DNA of 32,400 nt, from positions 1 to 32,400 of the forward strand of contig CAZBPZ010000010.1 of NCBI GenBank assembly GCA_964493955.1, written 5' to 3'. The stretch comes from CAZBPZ01 sp964493955 (GTDB lineage Bacteria > Chloroflexota > Dehalococcoidia > Dehalococcoidales > Fen-1064). The notes below the pieces were generated by a model. That model was not told where the DNA came from, ran no database searches, and was given only the letters and a program-made list of their open reading frames with translations. Shown here piece by piece: positions 29,272-32,400 of the stretch. A program made the translations under genes and the position numbers. Every line of letters starts with the position of its first letter. Within the stretch, counting starts at the first letter, position 1.

Positions 29272-30048
29272 ATGACGGTCATCTGCATTGCCAACCAGAA
29301 AGGCGGCGTCGGCAAGACGACCACCACCGCCGCCCTGGCCCAGGCCCTCAGCGAAAAGAAAAAGCGCGTCCTCGTGGTGGACTGGGACCCCCAGGCCAGC
29401 CTGACGATATCCTTCGGCTTCAACCCGGACCAGCTTGAACTGACCGCCTACAACGTGCTGGCCAGCCTGGTGCGGGGCGACGGCAATATCTGGGTGGTGG
29501 ACGTGCTGCTGCGCACCCGGAACCGGCGGATTGACCTGATTCCGGCCAACATTGAGCTTTCGCAGGCGGAGCTTGACCTGGTGGGGGCCTTCACACGCGA
29601 GATGCTGCTGCGCGAGATGCTGGCCCCGGTGCGGCGCAAGTATGACTTCATCCTGATAGACTGCCTGCCCAGCCTGGGGCTGCTCACCATCAACGCCCTG
29701 GCGGCGGCCGACCGTGTCATCGTCCCCCTGCAGGCAGACTACCTGGCGATGAAGGGCGTCGGCCTGCTTTTCAATACCATCGCCCGCGTCAAGGACAAGC
29801 TCAACCCCTCGCTGGAGGTGGCTGGCATCCTGCTGACGATGACGAACCCGCGCACGCTGCACAGCCGTGAGGTGACCGAGGTGACCCACCAGGCATTCGG
29901 GCGGCAGGTGCGGATATTCAAGGCTACCATTCCCACCAGTGTACGCTTCAAAGAAGCGCCGGTGGCGGGTGAGTCAATCGTGACCTATGCCCCGAAGTCC
30001 GAGGGGGCCGAAGCCTACCGACAACTTGCGGCCGAGGTGATGGAATGA
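29272..30048 (+). CDS. parA: ParA/Soj family partition ATPase
   Basis: A 258-residue deviant-Walker ATPase. KGGVGKTTTT (residues 10-19) is the ParA/MinD-type P-loop with the signature Lys, VLVVDWDPQASLT is Walker A', and FILIDCLPSLGLLTINAL is Walker B. It lacks an N-terminal DNA-binding extension and so belongs to the short, type Ib/Soj-like group. ParA proteins use ATP-dependent non-specific DNA binding to move cargo marked by a centromere-binding partner. The partner here is the RHH-like gene overlapping the stop by 4 bp. ATG 29272 follows GGAGAGAGG. Confidence 0.92.
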   Translation: MTVICIANQKGGVGKTTTTAALAQALSEKKKRVLVVDWDPQASLTISFGFNPDQLELTAYNVLASLVRGDGNIWVVDVLLRTRNRRIDLIPANIELSQAELDLVGAFTREMLLREMLAPVRRKYDFILIDCLPSLGLLTINALAAADRVIVPLQADYLAMKGVGLLFNTIARVKDKLNPSLEVAGILLTMTNPRTLHSREVTEVTHQAFGRQVRIFKATIPTSVRFKEAPVAGESIVTYAPKSEGAEAYRQLAAEVME

Positions 30049-30398
30049 AGAGGGTAAAAATTACGCCGGACCTGGCCTACAGCGGTGCCCTGGACAGGCT
30101 CACCGGCGGCGACCGCCCCAGGACAGCCCCGCCGGCCCCGCCGGACAAAGGGACTCCACCCGAGCCCGCCGGGCCGACCACAACGCGCATCAAGCTCTCT
30201 GTCTTCCTGGGACGGGGCGAGGACGCCTTCCTGGAGTCACTGGCTGCAACCGCCAAGTTCACCGGCGGCCGTAAGCTCAGCAAGACCAAGCTGGTGGAGG
30301 CTATGGTCAAGGCCTTCCGCACCAGCGGGGTCGACGTCCGGGGCGTCAGCACCGAGGAGGAGTTGCTGGAGCGGCTCATTGCGCAAGTGCGCAAGTGA
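30045..30398 (+). CDS. Putative ribbon-helix-helix centromere-binding partner of ParA
   Basis: A 117-residue protein coupled to parA by ATGA. Residues 1-46 are a disordered, Pro-rich tail that begins basic (MKRVKITPDL), like the N-terminal tails of ParB/omega-type partners that stimulate ParA ATPase. Residues 48-91 have the ribbon-helix-helix pattern: a strand TRIKLSVFL, a helix EDAFLESLAATAKFT, a turn, and a helix KLSKTKLVEAMVKAF. It is not a classical ParB (no CTPase or HTH motif). The last codons are themselves two octamer repeats. The fold call is by eye. Confidence 0.65.
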   Translation: MKRVKITPDLAYSGALDRLTGGDRPRTAPPAPPDKGTPPEPAGPTTTRIKLSVFLGRGEDAFLESLAATAKFTGGRKLSKTKLVEAMVKAFRTSGVDVRGVSTEEELLERLIAQVRK

Positions 30399-30400
30399 GC
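30381..30400 (+). repeat. Octamer pair at the 3' end of the RHH gene
   Basis: Two identical contiguous 8-mers GCGCAAGT (30381-30396) overlap the last codons and the stop of the gene. They match the RCGCANNT units of the parA promoter. Confidence 0.6.
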
Positions 30401-30444
30401 ACTCCGGAACCACGCCGCTCCACGGCCAGGAAGGTCCGCGCCAC

Positions 30445-30500
30445 CGGCAGGAATGCCCCTGAGAGGCCGTAGAATCAAAATCTGAGGCCATTTCCTGCCG
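30445..30500. terminator. Inverted repeat between convergent genes
   Basis: Perfect 9-bp arms CGGCAGGAA (30445-30453) and TTCCTGCCG (30492-30500) flank a 38-base loop between the RHH gene and the convergent membrane-protein gene. A role in bidirectional termination is suggested by place only; there is no T-run. The remaining 105-bp gap holds no gene. Confidence 0.35.
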
Positions 30501-30503
30501 CGG

Positions 30504-31133
30504 CTATGGTTTTGGTGGTGCTACCACCTTCTCTCCCCCGGTGAACAGCAGCGGGAAAACAATGTCGCTCAGGCAGCACGGCAGCCACACGGCCAGGAAG
30601 AGGAAGGCGAAGATGAGCACGAGCTGGGGCAGCCGCAGACTCGTTCCCAGCGCCATCAGCACGTGAAAGAGCGAGGCCCAGGTGCTGAGGAGGACATGAC
30701 CGGCGTGTGACACCTTCGTGCCGGGGCGCCACAGGGCAATGGCGATACCCAGCAGGGCCGCTGGAATGACGATGCCGCCAAACTCAATGAAGCCAACGTG
30801 CGGGGCACTATGCGGCAGCCCCATCATCAGCTCCCCCAGGTAAGGTACCACCGAGTCACTCAGGGTGGCGATGCCGACCGACCCGAACAGGCCGATGAGA
30901 ACGGCCGGCCACAGCCGGCCGGGCCGGTAGCGGCGGTACATGGCGGTGGTGGCCACGGCACTGAAGACAATATGCAACGGGTGCAGCACCCGGAAGACAA
31001 CCCCGGAAACGCGGAAGGCCTCGTCAAGCGCGCCCACCAGGAAGAGTACCAGGACAACCAGGACACCGCTGGCGGTGCCCAGGGCGGTAAACGGCACGTG
31101 GTGGCGCAGCTCAGCCGCAATCAGCCGTATCAT
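30504..31133 (-). CDS. Uncharacterised membrane protein coupled to a Fur-family regulator
   Basis: A 209-residue protein with about six predicted membrane helices. I recognise no named family. Metal-binding-type residues cluster at or near helix ends: HH at residues 11-12, HPLH, PHSAPH with HVGFIEF after it, SHAGH, FHVL, and a late PCCLSD. Its ATG overlaps the stop of the Fur-family gene as ATGA, so both come from the operator-controlled promoter at 31597-31652. A metal importer or sensor-linked membrane protein is a reasonable guess, not shown. The start at 31133 removes a spurious Arg/Cys-rich stretch that is fur sequence in another frame. Confidence 0.7.
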   Translation of the reverse strand: MIRLIAAELRHHVPFTALGTASGVLVVLVLFLVGALDEAFRVSGVVFRVLHPLHIVFSAVATTAMYRRYRPGRLWPAVLIGLFGSVGIATLSDSVVPYLGELMMGLPHSAPHVGFIEFGGIVIPAALLGIAIALWRPGTKVSHAGHVLLSTWASLFHVLMALGTSLRLPQLVLIFAFLFLAVWLPCCLSDIVFPLLFTGGEKVVAPPKP

Positions 31134-31588
31134 GGGGCGGCACCCCCCCCGGCAGCAGTGTCGTCCACCCGGCAGCCGGGGCAACGCCCCAGGAACTCGA
31201 GCCGGTGCTCCTCGATGCGAAAGCCGCTCTGGCGGGCCAGCCGCTCTTCAAGCTGCTCCAGATTGTGGCCGGTGAAGTCAACCACCTTGCCGCAGCCGGT
31301 GCAGATGAGGTGATGGTGGTGGCGGGACCCGGCAATGGTGTAGCTGGGGCAGGCCCCGCCGGTGTGCAGCTCGCAGACCAGGTCATGGCTGGCCAGGAGC
31401 TCCAGGGTGCGGTAAACGGTAACCAGCCCGATACCCGGGTGCCGCCGTCCAACCCGCCGGTAAATCTCGGTGGGGGTGAGGTGGTCCGGGCTGGCCAGAA
31501 TGGTGCGAATGATGGTGCGGCGCTGCGGCGTGACCCGGTAACCGCCGCGCCGCAGCCTGGCAACAATCTGTCGCTCGCTCAGCTTCAT
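31130..31588 (-). CDS. Fur family transcriptional regulator (Fur/Zur/PerR)
   Basis: A 152-residue metalloregulator. Residues 1-80 form the winged helix (RVTPQRRTIIRTIL, then GIGLVTVYRTLELLASHDLV). The dimerisation domain has a SRHHHHLICTGCGKVVDF block with His90-93 and the first structural zinc pair Cys96/Cys99, and the second pair Cys136/Cys139 (CPGC). Which metal or signal it senses is not decidable by eye; co-transcription with a His/Cys-rich membrane protein favours a metal. Start ATG 31588 is chosen over the frame beginning at 31618, because the latter would code through the operator. Confidence 0.9.
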   Translation of the reverse strand: MKLSERQIVARLRRGGYRVTPQRRTIIRTILASPDHLTPTEIYRRVGRRHPGIGLVTVYRTLELLASHDLVCELHTGGACPSYTIAGSRHHHHLICTGCGKVVDFTGHNLEQLEERLARQSGFRIEEHRLEFLGRCPGCRVDDTAAGGGAAP

Positions 31589-31596
31589 TGCGTACC

Positions 31597-31652
31597 TGTA
31601 ATTGAAAAGAAATGTCAATTACACGCTAGCAAAACGGTGCCGGTGGTGTCAA
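31597..31652 (-). promoter_or_regulatory. Promoter and perfect inverted-repeat operator of the fur-like operon
   Basis: On the minus strand, TTGACA (31652-31647) and TAGCGT (31628-31623) are 18 bp apart. The start region is covered by a perfect 27-bp palindromic element: TGTAATTGA (31597-31605), a 9-base spacer and TCAATTACA (31615-31623). Its AT-rich arms resemble Fur-family boxes. It lies nine bases from the fur-like start codon, so autoregulation is the natural reading. Confidence 0.7.
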
Positions 31653-31686
31653 GGCAGCACGATGTGCACAGCACCCGCGGCGCAGC

Positions 31687-31795
31687 GGCGCAAATGCGCA
31701 AATACGTACCTGCGGCGCCCGACCAGACGCAATCAAAGAGCTTATGGCTTTCCATTTCCTGGCGCAAATGCGCAAATACGTACCTGCGGCGCCCG
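31687..31795 (+). repeat. 35-bp perfect direct repeat containing octamers
   Basis: Bases 31687-31721 and 31761-31795 are identical, at an offset of 74 bp. Each copy contains GCGCAAAT twice in tandem followed by ACGTACCT, and its ends (GGCGC...GCGCC) are inverted so each could fold as a hairpin. They lie in the 446-bp gap between the fur-like gene and mdh; I see no ORF of substance there. Confidence 0.9.
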
Positions 31796-31891
31796 GCCGG
31801 GGCCGCAACCCGCCCAAAGGACCTTGCAGCACCAGCCTCCACCGGCCCCTGCGGCCGGCCCGGCTGCCAGGCGCCCGGATGATGCGCTGTT

Positions 31892-31931
31892 ACGCAATCA
31901 CGCAACTACGTCTTTACGCCGCTACGCAGTT
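31892..31931 (+). repeat. Array of five phased octamers
   Basis: Five contiguous 8-bp units in strict register: ACGCAATC, ACGCAACT, ACGTCTTT, ACGCCGCT, ACGCAGTT. Same family as the units in the parA promoter and the 35-bp repeats. Confidence 0.7.
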
Positions 31932-31970
31932 ACTCTCCTCCCCGCCCGCCGCCGGCCCGGCTGACGATGG

Positions 31971-31999
31971 TTGCCTGGAGATGGCCCGGGGAGTAGAAT
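31971..31999 (+). promoter_or_regulatory. Promoter of mdh
   Basis: TTGCCT (31971-31976) and TAGAAT (31994-31999) are 17 bp apart; GGAGG (32021-32025) precedes the ATG by nine bases. Confidence 0.65.
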
Positions 32000-32034
32000 T
32001 GGGGGCGGACTTACAGGCCGGGAGGTACGTACTC

Positions 32035-32400
32035 ATGGCGGCACCGTTCAAAATCACGGTGGTGGGTGCGGGGAACGTGGGGGCATCCTGCGGGCAACGT
32101 CTCGCCCAGGCCGGCTACGCCGACATCGTGCTGGTGGACATCGTCGAGGGTCTGCCCCAGGGCAAGGCGCTCGATATCCAGCAGTCGGCCCCGATACTGG
32201 GCTTTGATAGTCGCATCACCGGCAGCAACACCTACGAGGCCACCGCCGGCTCCGACGTGGTTGTCGTCACCTCGGGGGCGGCCCGCAAGCCCGGCATGAG
32301 CCGCGAGGACCTGCTGCTGACCAATATGAAAATCGTGGCCGAAGTCACCGAGAAAGCCGTGGCCGCCTCGCCCGACTGTGTCATGGTGGTGGCTACCAAT
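32035..32400 (+). CDS. mdh: Malate dehydrogenase (3' end outside the window)
   Basis: The first 122 codons of an LDH/MDH-family protein. The NAD-binding loop GAGNVGASCGQRLA and the Asp of LVDIVEGLPQGKALDI are clear. The substrate loop GAARKPGMSREDLL has Arg at the discriminating position, which indicates malate rather than lactate as substrate and the LDH-like MDH group common in Chloroflexota and other prokaryotes. It interconverts malate and oxaloacetate with NAD. The catalytic His region is beyond the end of the sequence. It has its own promoter. Confidence 0.92.
   Translation, partial: MAAPFKITVVGAGNVGASCGQRLAQAGYADIVLVDIVEGLPQGKALDIQQSAPILGFDSRITGSNTYEATAGSDVVVVTSGAARKPGMSREDLLLTNMKIVAEVTEKAVAASPDCVMVVATN

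Noticed and set aside
31687..31795. Possible minimal CRISPR (35-bp repeat, 39-bp spacer, 35-bp repeat)
   Set aside because: Only two repeats, no cas genes in the window, and the repeat is itself built of tandem octamers also found singly at other sites.
1..32400. Insertion sequences, transposases, integrases, prophage genes or attachment sites
   Set aside because: None seen. The only tRNA has no flanking direct repeat of its 3' end and no integrase nearby.
1..32400. Classic intrinsic terminators (hairpin plus T-run)
   Set aside because: No hairpin followed by a run of five or more T was found in any intergenic gap, so termination sites given are positional guesses.

Overview
This is a GC-rich, gene-dense bacterial chromosome segment. 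It has short intergenic gaps, many ATGA-type overlaps, frequent GTG/TTG starts and recognisable sigma70-type promoters (TTGACR, 17-18 bp, TANNNT). A complex I operon without the NADH-oxidising module, a tungstate transporter next to moaA, rubrerythrin, an Fe-S flavoprotein and a lipoprotein-anchored binding protein suggest an anaerobic or microaerophilic bacterium. My best guess is Chloroflexota, Dehalococcoidia-like. That is inference from gene content and order, not a database result.

Layout. 0-3.6 kb (+): patatin-like lipase, rsmA/ksgA, ispE, rubrerythrin and an HNH-derived zinc protein. 3.7-4.9 kb (-): CCA-adding-type nucleotidyltransferase, divergent from a MATE exporter (5.0-6.5 kb). 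6.5-8.6 kb: nucleotide/cofactor genes (P-loop kinase, dCMP deaminase, archaeal-type CTP-dependent riboflavin kinase and, on the minus strand, a dCTP deaminase-family protein), then tRNA-Thr(CGT) on the minus strand. 8.9-19.2 kb (+): an 11-subunit complex I operon, nuoA-B-x-C-D-H-I-J-K-y-L-M-N, with two extra small genes (x, a small beta-rich protein; y, DUF2007-like) and no nuoEFG. 19.2-20.8 kb: a membrane-anchored unknown and rmuC. 20.8-21.05 kb: the wreck of an MFS transporter. 21.1-24.9 kb (+): promoter, Moco/Tuco-type riboswitch, tupA-tupB-tupC and moaA. 24.9-25.7 kb (-): a crotonase, divergent from ybeY and an iron-sulfur flavoprotein gene. 27.0-29.1 kb (-): pyrD, tatD and a DUF167 gene. 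29.2-30.4 kb (+): a two-gene ParA plus ribbon-helix-helix cassette. 30.5-31.6 kb (-): a Fur-family regulator coupled to an uncharacterised membrane protein. 32.0 kb to the end (+): the start of malate dehydrogenase.

The most interesting points are mostly in regulatory DNA. (1) Phased 8-bp repeats (consensus RCGCANNT) fill the core promoter of the parA/RHH cassette, recur at the end of the RHH gene and recur again downstream. This resembles the heptad operators/centromeres of plasmid delta/omega partition systems but with a different unit. (2) Two genes, ybeY and the riboflavin kinase, each have their start region duplicated 71-76 bp upstream. In both, the upstream copy encodes a short ORF that stops on or just inside the start of the real gene. 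A third duplication with 74-bp spacing lies in the 31.7 kb gap. (3) A cofactor riboswitch heads an operon joining tungstate uptake to pterin cofactor synthesis; within it, tupB appears to start with CTG. (4) A perfect 9-9-9 inverted repeat sits on the fur promoter.
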